Positions 45,191 through 55,495 are shown, counted from the stretch's first letter. The stretch is 64,000 nucleotides of DNA from Adiantum capillus-veneris (GCA_014529385.2 CM043965.1:10840412-10904411), one strand, 5' to 3'. The notes: generated from the sequence alone by a model not told the origin. Numbers and translations are program-made.

Positions 45191-45200
45191 CTCCCCCCTT
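45191..45200 (-). promoter_or_regulatory. Polypurine tract of element I
   Basis: CTCCCCCCTT on the plus strand (AAGGGGGGAG on the element strand), directly next to the LTR. It primes plus-strand DNA synthesis. Confidence 0.9.
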
Positions 45201-46906
45201 CCGCGTTCATGTCGTCCCCGACATGACCTGATTGTCGATGGCGATGTGGTCTTTGCTGTCGTTTTGGCTTCATCTGTTGCACTGCTTGTAACTTTGTCGA
45301 ACCACAACAAGAACTATGATCCATTAGAGCGGACATCTATCATCATAACCATTCATCTTTTGAGATCCTCTGATTACTTTTATGTCTGCTCTTCTTCATT
45401 GGGGACTTCTTTGTTTCTGTGCAATCATGTTGCTAGTGTTGTCTGCAGCTTTGTCATTGTAGGCCATTCTTCGACTCGCCATTGAGGAGAAGTATGCTAT
45501 GATCTGAAATTGGTGCTCCAATTCATTTGTCAATTGATTTGAGTAGCATTTCCTTATTGTTGATGTAGAAGGAATATGTACAAGAGGATGGTGATAGGTG
45601 TCTTTAGATTAGGGTCTAAAACCTGGATGACCAAAGGGAAAAAACCCGGTGGGAAAAAAAATGCCTTTGGTATACGCTCTTACTGGAGTTGAGCAGTTGA
45701 ACGTGAAGTACATGTTCATGAAAGGTGAGTTCTTAGGTGAAACACGGAAAGAGTGCGTGATGCAAGTGCCAATTATGGGACACTCTATATGCATATGAGA
45801 AATTTGTCACCAAAAGCATGCAATGTGAAAGAAGGAGATGATGGGTGTTTTGAGGAATAAATGTAGCACATGTGACATCAAAATATGTCTCAATAGCTTC
45901 CACCTTTCCAAGAAGGGTTGTCGATGTAGAAGTTTCTCCACTCGTATCTCACTGTGCTCAGTACGTGAGTGTCTTTTGGACCTTCTCCTTCACTTCACCA
46001 GACTTAAGTACTTCGACTTCGACTCTTTTGCTCACCTATACCAGCATGAGCGACACAACGTAAATATGCACAACTCTTCCAGCTTGAGCAGTACCTAGAA
46101 TAGCTAAGATGCTTAGACCACAGAGAATATTACTTAAAGCTTTGGGACTAACACCTCACTCATTTTGTGGCTTAGCTACTCGACTCTGACTTTTATGACT
46201 TGTTGGTTGCCTGTTGACACTGCTTTGTGACAAGTTCTTCGGCTGTTGTAGTGGCTGCTGAGACATACTTCATGAAGTTTCATCGTTTTCCTGTACCTTC
46301 TTCTCTTTGTAGTGCTCAGGCCTCTCGTCAGTCTTTTCTTCATGTGGATTATGGATTTTTATTTTTTTTCTTAATAATAAACAAAGAAAATCTTTAAAAA
46401 AACTTAACAAAAGAAAAACCATTCAAATAGAAATCTAAATGCTATGTACACTATACACATGTCCCTAGGGGCTCATATATGGATTTTGTCCCCATACTCC
46501 TCTGTAACACTACTATGAGGGCATATACTCTAAATCTCGTCAAAAAATTATCACAATAAAACGCAAAAATTCAATGCCTCTCACAAAACATTGCCCTCTA
46601 ATAGTCATAATGTTAGGTCCACATTCAGAATGCCTCCCCCCTTCCTATTTGGAGTCATCCTTTACAACAGGGTATCGCAAAGGGTATGTGTTGTGCTTGG
46701 GCAATTAAAAGTTGTGCCTATGCAGGCCTTGTAATGTAGCCCTATTATGCTTACATAGTCAATGCATGGAAAAGATTTATGTTGTGCAAGATGTGGGTAT
46801 AAGCAATTTGCTTATTGGCATTTGTTGGCGAGGCTTCCTATTCTAAGCAATGTAATGGTCTTTGAAGCTCCTGTATCGTTGCTTGATTGAAGCGACTTGC
46901 TCTCTT
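45201..46906 (-). other. Non-coding 3' interior of element I
   Basis: No long frame. The part at about 46340-46860 is clearly homologous to 63010-63600 of element J, sharing segments such as CATCCCTAGGGGCTCATATAT-like text, CACAATAAAACGCAAAAAT, CAGGCCTTGTAATGTAGCCC and GCAATTTGCTTATTGGCAT. In J about 5.7 kb, with the accessory frame, lie between this block and the LTR. Here only about 1.2 kb remain, so I has probably lost that module. Confidence 0.65.
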
Positions 46907-47692
46907 CTAACTGTACTGTAATCGTAGGAAGAATTGTAAGAATTCAAGCGGCGATGCACTAACAACAGTTTTGTTGTTCTTCTTTGGGACCCATTTCTCT
47001 GCGATTATTGGTTGTTTTGTTGGTGACGCTCGTTTGGGAACCCATACTTTCCCGTGCTTCGTTTGTGTTTGAAGAGACTTCTTTGGGATCCACCTTTTTG
47101 TTGTGTGAGTCAACAGTGGTCTTTGCTTCAGCCCTTGTACGCTTGGTTGGGGACGGGATTCAGGCTTTGAAAGTTGATACTGTGGTTGTTTTGGAATCCA
47201 AATGAATTCCTGACTTTTTTGTGCTTGAATCAACTTCTTTGGAGCCCAAATCTGAGTTGTGAAAGCTTGCGACTTTGTGATATTCTTACCCGTTCGTGCA
47301 CGCTTTCCTTGTTTTTGTTTTGGTGTTGGATCTTGTGATTTGTCATTAGAGATCTTTGTCTTCTTGATCCATATTTGTTTTTGGTTGATCTTGCTTTTTG
47401 GCATCCAGATTTGTCGAGCTTTTTGGCTTTGACTTGTTGTCCTGTTCTTTTGACTTGTCATGGTTGTTGCTGAAGGGGTTGGTGATAGTGATGGCCTGAG
47501 TTGATGATAGGGGATGTCGTAAGATTCATCACTATCGCTACTATCCTCAGTAAGGTTGACTTCTTGTACTTTCCCTTGATTTTTTGGCTGGTAGTGGAAA
47601 GTTATCGTTTGTTTGCTCGTGGGTGGCAGTTTCTTGGAGGGCTTTTCTAGCCCATTGATTAGAGCATTGTTAGCTCGTTGCTCTGGTCGTAT
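46907..47692 (-). CDS. In-frame extension of Gag-Pro past UGA, with repeated W-x-P-K motifs
   Basis: After the UGA that ends Gag-Pro (47695-47693), the same frame stays open for 261 codons to 46907. The first 77 codons contain an acidic stretch (VNLTEDSSDSDESYDIPYHQ). From the Met at 47461 the sequence is very basic and carries a motif spaced about 15-30 residues apart: RQIWMPKSK, KQIWIKKTK, TQIWAPKKL, EFIWIPKQP, TKRWIPKKS, GKVWVPKRA, AEKWVPKKN. A further copy, QKWIPKSS, lies just before the UGA. It could be reached by stop readthrough, or the UGA may be a recent mutation. The function is unknown. Single W-x-P-K motifs occur in other plant retrotransposon linkers, but I do not know a described array. 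Confidence 0.6.
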   Translation of the reverse strand: MRPEQRANNALINGLEKPSKKLPPTSKQTITFHYQPKNQGKVQEVNLTEDSSDSDESYDIPYHQLRPSLSPTPSATTMTSQKNRTTSQSQKARQIWMPKSKINQKQIWIKKTKISNDKSQDPTPKQKQGKRARTGKNITKSQAFTTQIWAPKKLIQAQKSQEFIWIPKQPQYQLSKPESRPQPSVQGLKQRPLLTHTTKRWIPKKSLQTQTKHGKVWVPKRASPTKQPIIAEKWVPKKNNKTVVSASPLEFLQFFLRLQYS

Positions 47693-50600
47693 TCATCCTA
47701 CCTGAGTCTTTGCATCCTTATTAGGAGCCATGTATGAGGATGCTTGTGGTGGTTGTGTTTTCACCGAGGACTTTGGAATCCACTTTTGATGCACATTATT
47801 CGTGTAGCGATGACATTGATTCCCGGGTTGTTGATCTTCTTGAAGCTCGAAGTGTTCTACAGAGTCATAGAACTCGTCGTCTTCTTCATCTTTTGATTCT
47901 CCACATTTATTTGTTTGATCCTTATGTCGAGAGCTTGTTGATGTCTGGTTCTCTTCATTTTCCTGGATTACACTCACTGCAAAATAAGGAACGACATCAT
48001 AGCCATTTTCATCACAAAACTTTGTTGTGGGAGCATCCTCCACGGCGCACATGTCCAGAGTAGCCAAGATGTGTTCCCATCCAAAAGGCTCTAACTCTTC
48101 TTCAGGAAATGGTTCTGGGATATAGTCCCTATCCTCTATAACTCGCTCTAGGATACATTCCTCACGTTTCAAGCTACCACATTGTGAAGCTCCACACATC
48201 CACAGTTCTTTAGGCTTACCTAACCAAGCTGGAAGTTCTGATCCTGCTACTATTGTGGCGGAATCCATCTCCTCAACCGGTGTTCTCGTCACATCCCTAT
48301 AGCTATGGTCCCTCAAGTTTATCTTTGTTATGGTTTCCATATGTCTCAGGTATATATGGTCATAACCCCAATCTTGGACCATTTTCAATTGTCGCATGAA
48401 TGGTCTTCTCAGAATGATGTCATAGTTGTTCTTCTTGCCAAAGTCAACAACAACAAAAGTGTGTTCATATTCAATGCCACAAGAAGTAACAAGTACTTTT
48501 TCTAGCAGTCCTAGGGGCTTTTCCTTGTGTCCGTCTGCAAGCTGCAGGGTCATTCGTGTGGATATCAAGGCAGGTTTTCCCCATTTTTTCCAAACCTCTT
48601 TGGTTGCAATGGCCACACCAGCTCCACTGTCAAGGATTGCCATGGTTTTTACATTATTGAATTCCACAGGAAGTGTGGTGTTTCCATCTTCTCCCTCGTA
48701 ATACTCACCTACCTTGTTTAATGGCACTGGCCTAGTATTTAGTTGAGGCATTTCAAGCTCTTTGATGCCTTCTTCGATTTGAGTCATTGGGGTTTTTACA
48801 CCAAATTTCTCTAGACATTTACCCACATTAGCCCACATATTTGGTCTTATTCTGAGCAACTCGGCTAACATTATTGTACAGGTGACGGGGGTAGATAGAA
48901 TATCTACTAGCCCCTTTGAATTGATGGCCTTGTTGGGAGACAGTCTCTGTGATGGGACTGCAACCACTTCTGACTTGGTCTCGTACTCTCCCATGTAGGA
49001 CGGTAGTGTTCTTAGCGAATGGGGTTGACTATCCATAGATTGTACAGATCCTTTGTCGCCCCAATACGACCGCACATCTAGATTCATTTGAAATCCAGTC
49101 TCAAATTCCTCTATTGGTGATAGAAACACTCCTCGTTCATCACCAGTCTTGTCTACTCGTCTTCTTAGGTCATCTGCTTCATTGGCCTTTCTGACTTGTT
49201 TCCACAATTCTTCAAGACCATCTATCTCTTTACAATCCTCAGGTATAGCTTGGTGAAATCCCTCGGAAGAGTTATCCGTGGTATTCAGTACTATCCTTGG
49301 TTCTAATGCTGGGTCTTTGAGGTTTGGTCTGTGCTCATGACTAGAATCTGGCTCTTTTAGTTCTTGGTTTGGTGGGATTACTTGTGTAGGCATGACACGG
49401 ATCACATCCTCAGGTTTTGCAATTGGTGGTTCTAGTAAAGCTTGGACTGTTTGAATCATTTTCTGGCACATTTCAAACCTTTGCTTTTCTAGTTCCGCAT
49501 AGGGATATGTCATCCACTTGTGTTCTTGGGTTTGGTTGTTTTTGAGCCTCACATCATAGGCTTTCAAGAGGGCATCTAATGTCTCATTAACCTTCTCTGC
49601 CAACACAGATCCTCCTGGACTAGCACTTCTCGGTTTCTCATCCGTGGATGGTTCTTCTAGAGGTTTAACCATCTGTGTAAGCGTAGGTGCCTCCTTTTCC
49701 TCATGTTGTTTTATCTTCTCCTCAGCTTCGGTAAGCTTCTCAGCTAGGGATTTTTGCTCTTGTTCCCTGCGTGCTTTCATCCTAGTCTTTCTAGCTTTCC
49801 AACTATTTTGTTTGCTCTTGGTTTTCTGACTAGGTGTGTCTGTCTTTGGTCCATCATCTGTCTTTTGACTCATGTCACTTTCCGTGTTCTTTGTCTTTGG
49901 ATTCTCATCAGCTTTCTTTTGAGCTTGTGCTCTCGTAACCACTTGAACTGGTACAACATTTTCATTTTCTGAGCTACTAGGGAGCTGAACAATCCCTAAG
50001 ACATTTGTCGTGATTTTCTTGATTTGGTTTGGTTTTTTTGGGCAATCGGGGATCAAGTGAGTGATGCCACACTCAAGACAATAAGCATTTACTTCAGTGA
50101 TCTCCGTATGAGGACATTGTTTGACCAAGTGGTTGTCACGACTTTTGTGACAATCTGTCTCTAGTTGAGGAGATTCTTTTAGCATTTCCTCTTGGCTATA
50201 AGCAAGCTTTGACCTAGATAAACCGCTATTTGCAATGAATCGCAATGTCCTTTCGTCCATTTCATACCTTCTTTGTTTCGACTGAAACCCAGGAGGTGGA
50301 GGTTGTACCGGCCTCACCACTCCATGTGTTTCTCTCACATTTTGCTGCTCCGAAGGGTAGTACTCACTTTGGTTGCTATACCACATTTTAGCTGGTACTG
50401 GCATTGGTTTATTTGATGCTTCCATCATTGGCATGTATCTCATGTCTACCTGCATTCTAGCACCTGGCAGCGGAGGTTGTTGTCCTAAGACAAGCTGTGG
50501 CCTTGAAACTCCTACTGGTCTTGGCGCATTCCCCGTAATGTATCTAGGTGGAGTAGGTGCTTCTGGAACAGGTTGTACATACCTCTCCGTAGCATTTTCC

Positions 50601-51847
50601 ATGCTATAATAGCACTCTTCCTCCGTATGGTTTGTCCATTTTCTCTCAATTTCACACCACTTCGGCTCTCCCGAATCAGACCTTACAAGAGGAATCAACC
50701 TCTTGAACAAGTCGTCGATAAGCTTTTCTTGATCAATAGGTGCCGTTGGCTTGGCAATGGACTCACTTGTCTGTGAAACACTGTGCTGAGAGGATGTGTC
50801 ATCTCCTTGACTCTTTAAGTCCTTTTCTTTGTATGCCTCACAATTATCCACTAGATAAAGAGCTTCTTTGATCAACTCGTTTAGCGTCATCCTCCTTATC
50901 ATATTCAGATCCTTCTGAAGGCCCACATGTCTCATTCCCTGGATAAAGATCAGCATCAGCCGTGCTTGCGTAGGTAATTCCGCTCTCGGACAGAGCTTAA
51001 CATATCTCTTGAGCCGTAATGATGCTTTGCGTACTGATTCATTCTCTTTCTGTTTGAATCTATGGATTTGCGAGACCGTGTTGTGAGCAATGCCTTTTGG
51101 CGAGAATTCTTCAATAAACTCCTCAAATAGCTCATCTAGGGTCTCAAAATCCCATTTTTCTACCGAGTCGAACCATGTAGTTGCATCATCTTCTAGAGTC
51201 AATCCAAATCCCGCAAACTGTGTCGCAAAATCTGAAACTTCCTCTGCTGTAATCACTCTTCTAAAAGCCGTTACGTGATCTCTCAAATCTTTATCTCCGG
51301 AGTATTTTCTGTTTACCCATTTCTGGACTTGGGATGGTTTAACTCGTCGATTGTCTACAAGTCTAACCAGAGACTCTCCCAATCCTTCTCTCGTTATCGC
51401 TCTTGAAGGGAATCCTGGTGGCTCTCTTCTTGGAATTCCTATAGGAATACTCATGTTTGGTGGAGGCATTTGTGGTCCTTCATTGACCAAATATCCACCT
51501 CTTTCTAGTACAGTCTGTGGATTTGTGCTTTCTACAACTCTGTATTCTCGTCCATACTTGTCTACAACTATAGATCTCCATTGACAGTCGACTCCGTATG
51601 TGTAGACATATAAGAGCTTGTAATCCGTTATCTCTTCTAGGTATGGATCTGAGCACCTATAAAGATTGACCTCATTGTCGTCAATGTATCTATATAGTCC
51701 TTCACTCTCATGACCAATCATCCAAACTCTCTCAACAAGATGGATCTTTATCAATTGCAAGTTTGGAAGATCCATTGTGGGAGGATATTCCTCTATCGTC
51801 GGGATCTCCAAGCTTGTGTAAGCTGCGTTTGAATCTAGGGTAGACAT
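47693..51847 (-). CDS. Gag-Pro polyprotein of element I, 1384 codons, intact
   Basis: One uninterrupted frame from ATG 51847. In order: an N-terminal region of about 190 residues with tyrosine-rich segments; a gag core at about 225-300 (TTWFDSVEKWDFETLDELF, VSQIHRFKQKENESVRKA); a knuckle-like pair at about 565-605 (CHKSRDNHLVKQCPH and CLECGITHLIPDCP); a Lys/Glu-rich coil at about 650-760; a long linker; and a retropepsin at about 1065-1165 with intact DSG (TMAILDSGAGVAIATKEVW) and its flap and C-terminal segment (YDIILRRPFMRQ). The rest is acidic and ends just after a first W-x-P-K motif. Gag would form particles and the protease mature them. There is no RT, RNase H or integrase in this frame or elsewhere in I. 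The open length argues that it was under constraint until recently. Confidence 0.88.
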   Translation of the reverse strand: MSTLDSNAAYTSLEIPTIEEYPPTMDLPNLQLIKIHLVERVWMIGHESEGLYRYIDDNEVNLYRCSDPYLEEITDYKLLYVYTYGVDCQWRSIVVDKYGREYRVVESTNPQTVLERGGYLVNEGPQMPPPNMSIPIGIPRREPPGFPSRAITREGLGESLVRLVDNRRVKPSQVQKWVNRKYSGDKDLRDHVTAFRRVITAEEVSDFATQFAGFGLTLEDDATTWFDSVEKWDFETLDELFEEFIEEFSPKGIAHNTVSQIHRFKQKENESVRKASLRLKRYVKLCPRAELPTQARLMLIFIQGMRHVGLQKDLNMIRRMTLNELIKEALYLVDNCEAYKEKDLKSQGDDTSSQHSVSQTSESIAKPTAPIDQEKLIDDLFKRLIPLVRSDSGEPKWCEIERKWTNHTEEECYYSMENATERYVQPVPEAPTPPRYITGNAPRPVGVSRPQLVLGQQPPLPGARMQVDMRYMPMMEASNKPMPVPAKMWYSNQSEYYPSEQQNVRETHGVVRPVQPPPPGFQSKQRRYEMDERTLRFIANSGLSRSKLAYSQEEMLKESPQLETDCHKSRDNHLVKQCPHTEITEVNAYCLECGITHLIPDCPKKPNQIKKITTNVLGIVQLPSSSENENVVPVQVVTRAQAQKKADENPKTKNTESDMSQKTDDGPKTDTPSQKTKSKQNSWKARKTRMKARREQEQKSLAEKLTEAEEKIKQHEEKEAPTLTQMVKPLEEPSTDEKPRSASPGGSVLAEKVNETLDALLKAYDVRLKNNQTQEHKWMTYPYAELEKQRFEMCQKMIQTVQALLEPPIAKPEDVIRVMPTQVIPPNQELKEPDSSHEHRPNLKDPALEPRIVLNTTDNSSEGFHQAIPEDCKEIDGLEELWKQVRKANEADDLRRRVDKTGDERGVFLSPIEEFETGFQMNLDVRSYWGDKGSVQSMDSQPHSLRTLPSYMGEYETKSEVVAVPSQRLSPNKAINSKGLVDILSTPVTCTIMLAELLRIRPNMWANVGKCLEKFGVKTPMTQIEEGIKELEMPQLNTRPVPLNKVGEYYEGEDGNTTLPVEFNNVKTMAILDSGAGVAIATKEVWKKWGKPALISTRMTLQLADGHKEKPLGLLEKVLVTSCGIEYEHTFVVVDFGKKNNYDIILRRPFMRQLKMVQDWGYDHIYLRHMETITKINLRDHSYRDVTRTPVEEMDSATIVAGSELPAWLGKPKELWMCGASQCGSLKREECILERVIEDRDYIPEPFPEEELEPFGWEHILATLDMCAVEDAPTTKFCDENGYDVVPYFAVSVIQENEENQTSTSSRHKDQTNKCGESKDEEDDEFYDSVEHFELQEDQQPGNQCHRYTNNVHQKWIPKSSVKTQPPQASSYMAPNKDAKTQVG

Positions 51848-52296
51848 GATTTTTGGGCTTAAGAGCTTTTGCTTGGTTCAAGTAGACTTAGTCCACTGTG
51901 TTCAAGTTCTTTGGCTAGGGAAAAGTTGAAACTATGTCCAAAACCGTTTCGTCACAATCCTCGCAAATTGTCGCTTTCAGACACCCCTAACTTGCGGTTG
52001 TATTTTGAGGCCTCAAACAATGTTTTTTTCAAAGTTGAACTAAATGGTTGCCATTGGCATACATTTAGTTCAAGTTTTGCTCTAAGATCTGTAGAGCCGC
52101 TCTCAGGCTACGTTTTGATATAAAAACTTTTCCGATCCGATACAGTTTGTGAAAGTTATGGCCAAAATAGTGAAGTGCAGTTTAAACTGGTCAAAATGAG
52201 TCCAAATTCAATTTTAAAAGAAGATTTGGGATCTCTGTGACACTGTGAACACTCCTGTATGGTCAAAATTACAGTTGGACCCTAAAACTGGCCTGG

Positions 52297-54023
52297 AGAC
52301 ATCCTACGCGTAGGATGTCTATATGCTCAGATAACAAAATTTGGCCTAGAGACTCCCCTTAAGTATAGCAACACAATGGTATGCTCAGAATTTTATTGGG
52401 ACCTAGAAATGGCTTTGAGACATCCTACGCGTAGGATGTCTTTTTGCTCAAAATGACTTGAAATTTTCACCCCAGCTTCTCCTTGATGTGCTGATCACAG
52501 TGGTGTGCTCATAGGTTGGTTTGGAGTTTGGAGACATCCTACGCGTAGGATGTCTAACTGCTTAAATTTTGTCCAAACTTGATCCCAAGATTCTCCTAGT
52601 GCTCAGCAACCCAATGGTATGCTCAAAATTGAATTTGGATGCCAATAGGTCAAGATTTGGGCTGCATAAGCTTCTAGTGCACTCCAAGAGTAGGATGTCT
52701 GACGATTCTTGTCTTTGCTTGGTAAATAGGCCAAACAAGGTCCAAATTCACTTTTGAAAAAAGTTCTGGAATCCTTGAGACACTTAGAACCTCCCTATAT
52801 GGCCAAAGTAGAATTTTGACCACTTTATGACCCTGGAGACATCCTACACGTAGGATGTCTTTTTGCTCTGTTTCAACTCAAACTTGCATTGTAGCTTCCC
52901 CTTGATGTGCTAAGCTCACAGCTATTTTTACTTTTTGATTCTGACACCTATAGGTTGGTCAAATGATTTGGAGTGCTAAATCATGGTGAAGACTTCCTAC
53001 GCGTAGGATAAGTGCTTAGAATTGCCCCAAACTTGAGCCACAACTTCCCCTTGATGTCAGCAACCCACTGGTATGCTTAGATTTGAGTTTGGATCTCAAA
53101 AGACCCCAAAACTAGCTATTCTTGCCTTTTGTCTGTCCAAAAACGCTAAAGTCTGTTCAATCTTCACTTTCACTGACCCAAATGAGATGAAATTTATCAC
53201 ATGCACTCAATACAACACTTAGAACATGCCTTTGGAGTCATCCTATGGTTTGGTCTCAAAATTAGGCCTTGGACACAATATGGGTAGGATGTCTGGCAAT
53301 TCTCATCTTTTGGTCTTATCCGGTCAAGACATGGTGAAGTTCCCCTTTCCAGGTGAAAATAGGGTAAAACCTACATTCTGAACACACTGGTCAACTCAGA
53401 ATTTCAAAATTTCCACCAGATCACCCTGTAGACATCCTACGCGTAGGATGTCTTTTTTTCTCAGAATGGACTTCTGTTTCTACCCAAGGTGCTTCTTGAT
53501 GCATATAACAAGAATATGTGATCAAATTTTGGATGTCAAAATCGCTCAGAATCACCACTTTTGGGAAAATATTTCTCTGAAAGAGTAACATCCCCTTAAC
53601 TCTCAGTCTATATGTCCAAATGACATGAGCTTTGGTGTGTGTGTCCAACACAACATGCATAATATGGGTATGATGTCAAATCTTGATTTTTGCTTCCAGA
53701 ATTACTCTCTAGACATCCTACACGTAGGATGTCTACTGATGAAATTTTTGGCAGAGTTCATCCACAGACATCCCCAAGTCTTGAGCACTACTTTTCAAGC
53801 ATTCGTACCAGTTTTTATGCAAAATTGTGCTCAGAATCTTAAGTTTCTGGTTTTCACGTTTTTGACACTCCGTCTTTGGTCTTTGGGGTGTCAAGAGTTG
53901 GTCAAAACTCTAGTTTCAATGTATACTTAGGGTAAACCCCCCCTTCTGAACACACTGGTGCAGTCAGAATTTTGAAATTTGGTCTCCAGAACCCCCTTGA
54001 GACATCCTACGCGTAGGATGTTT
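52297..54023. repeat. Array of long palindromes in the leader of element I
   Basis: A 24-base perfect palindrome (arm AGACATCCTACG followed by its reverse complement) recurs at 52297-52320, 52418-52441, 52532-52555 and 53430-53453. One-mismatch copies lie at 52837-52860, 53711-53734 and 54000-54023. Worn or half copies are near 52689-52700, 52990-53010 and 53283-53294. Copies are about 115-160 or roughly 290 bases apart, within loosely repeated spacers that share text such as CCCCTTGATGTGCT and ATGGTATGCTCAGAATT. The array lies between the primer site and the Gag-Pro start. Confidence 0.92.
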
Positions 54024-54529
54024 ATGTTTACAGAATTGCAGGTTTTCTTCACAGAACCCTTGCAAATGCTCTTTTATATGCACAACATTAGTCAGTCATA
54101 CAAAAATATCCACAAAAGCTTGTTTAATGCATTTTTACCCTCAAAAGCACACTTTTCCGTGATTTCAAATGCAATCAAGCACTTTAGCAAATAATTCAGT
54201 GCTGAATAGCTCTAGATCAGAATCGGATCACTTACCTAAAGCTACTCCTTGCATCTATGAGTAGAAAAACGCTTCACTGCCACACATGGACTAGTAAACG
54301 CTTTTATCACCTCACAAATCACTCGACCACCAACAACTACTCTAATCCACAAATCCTAACTAAACCTATCTAGTCGCAGACCCTCGACAAGACACACGCT
54401 TCCTGGCTATCCACTTGATCGTGGAATATCCTCTTCCGGATCCACTTAAGAAAAACGCTTTCTTTAGCCGAAACTAAATCAAGCAACCATCACACGAGTG
54501 TTAGTAGGAAACCTACTTAGGTCCTCGTA

Positions 54530-54547
54530 TCCCCGGCAATGGCGCCA
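54530..54547 (-). promoter_or_regulatory. Primer-binding site of element I (tRNA-Asp type)
   Basis: The element strand reads TGGCGCCATTGCCGGGGA, one mismatch from the site used by tRNA-Asp-primed plant gypsy elements (TGGCGCCGTTGCCGGGGA). It is one base from the LTR. All other primer sites in the window are tRNA-Met type. Confidence 0.85.
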
Positions 54548-54548
54548 A

Positions 54549-55495
54549 TGTTGCGGGAGCAACTCCCACACCCATGAAGTGCATGCAAACACTACCTAGA
54601 TCAACATAATGTCAATCGAGGACACAGATGACACGATAGGCACACGGAGGAAATCTCTTTAGCTTGTCAGGCTGAGACCATCCTACACATACAACACTCT
54701 GGAAGGCCAACTATACCACAATCAAGAACCTCACTGCTCTCAACTACACCACCTAGCCACATACACACATACGGAAGGTAACTCACCTAATCATGCCAGA
54801 TTCGTACGAAACTTAAGGAACACCATCCCCTCACTAGGATACACATGTCCCTAAGCTTCTACACTCAAAACCCTCACTCTAAACCCATCTGCGGAAAACA
54901 CGTAGGATGACAGAGCAGAATTTTGAAAGTGCCCGAAACTGAAATTTATGAGTACCTATGCGTAGCTTATGTCGCCACGATTCTATAGACTACTAGCACG
55001 CAGAAAATAGACATCGTTTGATACACTTACAACCACAAATAGCTCGTAGATGTGTCAGCGTGTGTGCTTTGTCTCGTGTGGAATGCTTGGCGTTGTCGCG
55101 TAGCTCTCCTCGAGCCTACAACAATGGTGCAGTCGGATCTCCAATGTGTTGAGCGAGCCGGGCGTACCTAGAGGATAAAGCTCACGCTCACTCTCTTTCT
55201 CTCTCACACACAGTGCTAAAGTTTTGATTATGATTAAAGTCTCCCTTTACAAAATGACCTAGGTACCTTATATACTAAGGCTACCTTAGGTTTAACCAAA
55301 AATGGGGTTGAAAGGGTCAAATGGCTTTGTATTTACAATTTGGAAGTGCCATTGCACCCCGGCTTCTGAAACTAGAATAACTACTCATTACAAATGACGT
55401 TTATAGCCATAATCTGCAGCATTTCATAACTCGCAAAAGATAGGACTTTGGTACGAAACTTGAGTTATGTTGTGTTGTTGACCCAGCGGTCAACA
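54549..55495 (-). repeat. 5' LTR of element I
   Basis: 947 bp, from TGTTGCGGGAGCAACTCCC to GCGGTCAACA. It contains ACACGTAGGATG at 54898-54909, matching the arm of the internal palindrome. It lacks 10 bases (around AGACGGCAAC) present in the other LTR. Confidence 0.93.

Larger units (their letters stand above)
44234..55495 (-). mobile_element. Gag-Pro-only LTR retrotransposon I with palindrome array
   Basis: A complete 11.26-kb minus-strand insertion with LTRs at 44234-45190 and 54549-55495 and target duplication ACTGA (44229-44233 and 55496-55500). The primer site matches tRNA-Asp and the polypurine tract is AAGGGGGGAG. In element order: 2.7-kb leader with ten palindrome sites, 1384-codon Gag-Pro frame, in-frame UGA, W-x-P-K tail, 1.7 kb without a gene, 3' LTR. 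RT, RNase H and integrase are absent, so it is non-autonomous. LTR differences (roughly 3 percent by eye) are mostly transitions, and one LTR has a 10-bp difference. The tRNA-Asp site suggests the Tat/Athila side of Ty3/gypsy. Confidence 0.93.

Noticed and set aside
45655-45800. Possible copia RT fragment on the plus strand (EQLNVKYMFMKGEFLGE)
   Set aside because: Similarity to the copia Q-x-D-V-K-T-A-F-L-x-G segment is limited to a few residues, with no supporting flanking motifs.
53421-53660. Short frames inside the palindrome array
   Set aside because: They cross the repeats without conserved reading frame between units.
52297-54023. Spaced repeats considered as a CRISPR array
   Set aside because: Eukaryotic context, spacers that resemble one another, irregular spacing and a fully palindromic repeat inside an LTR element leader.
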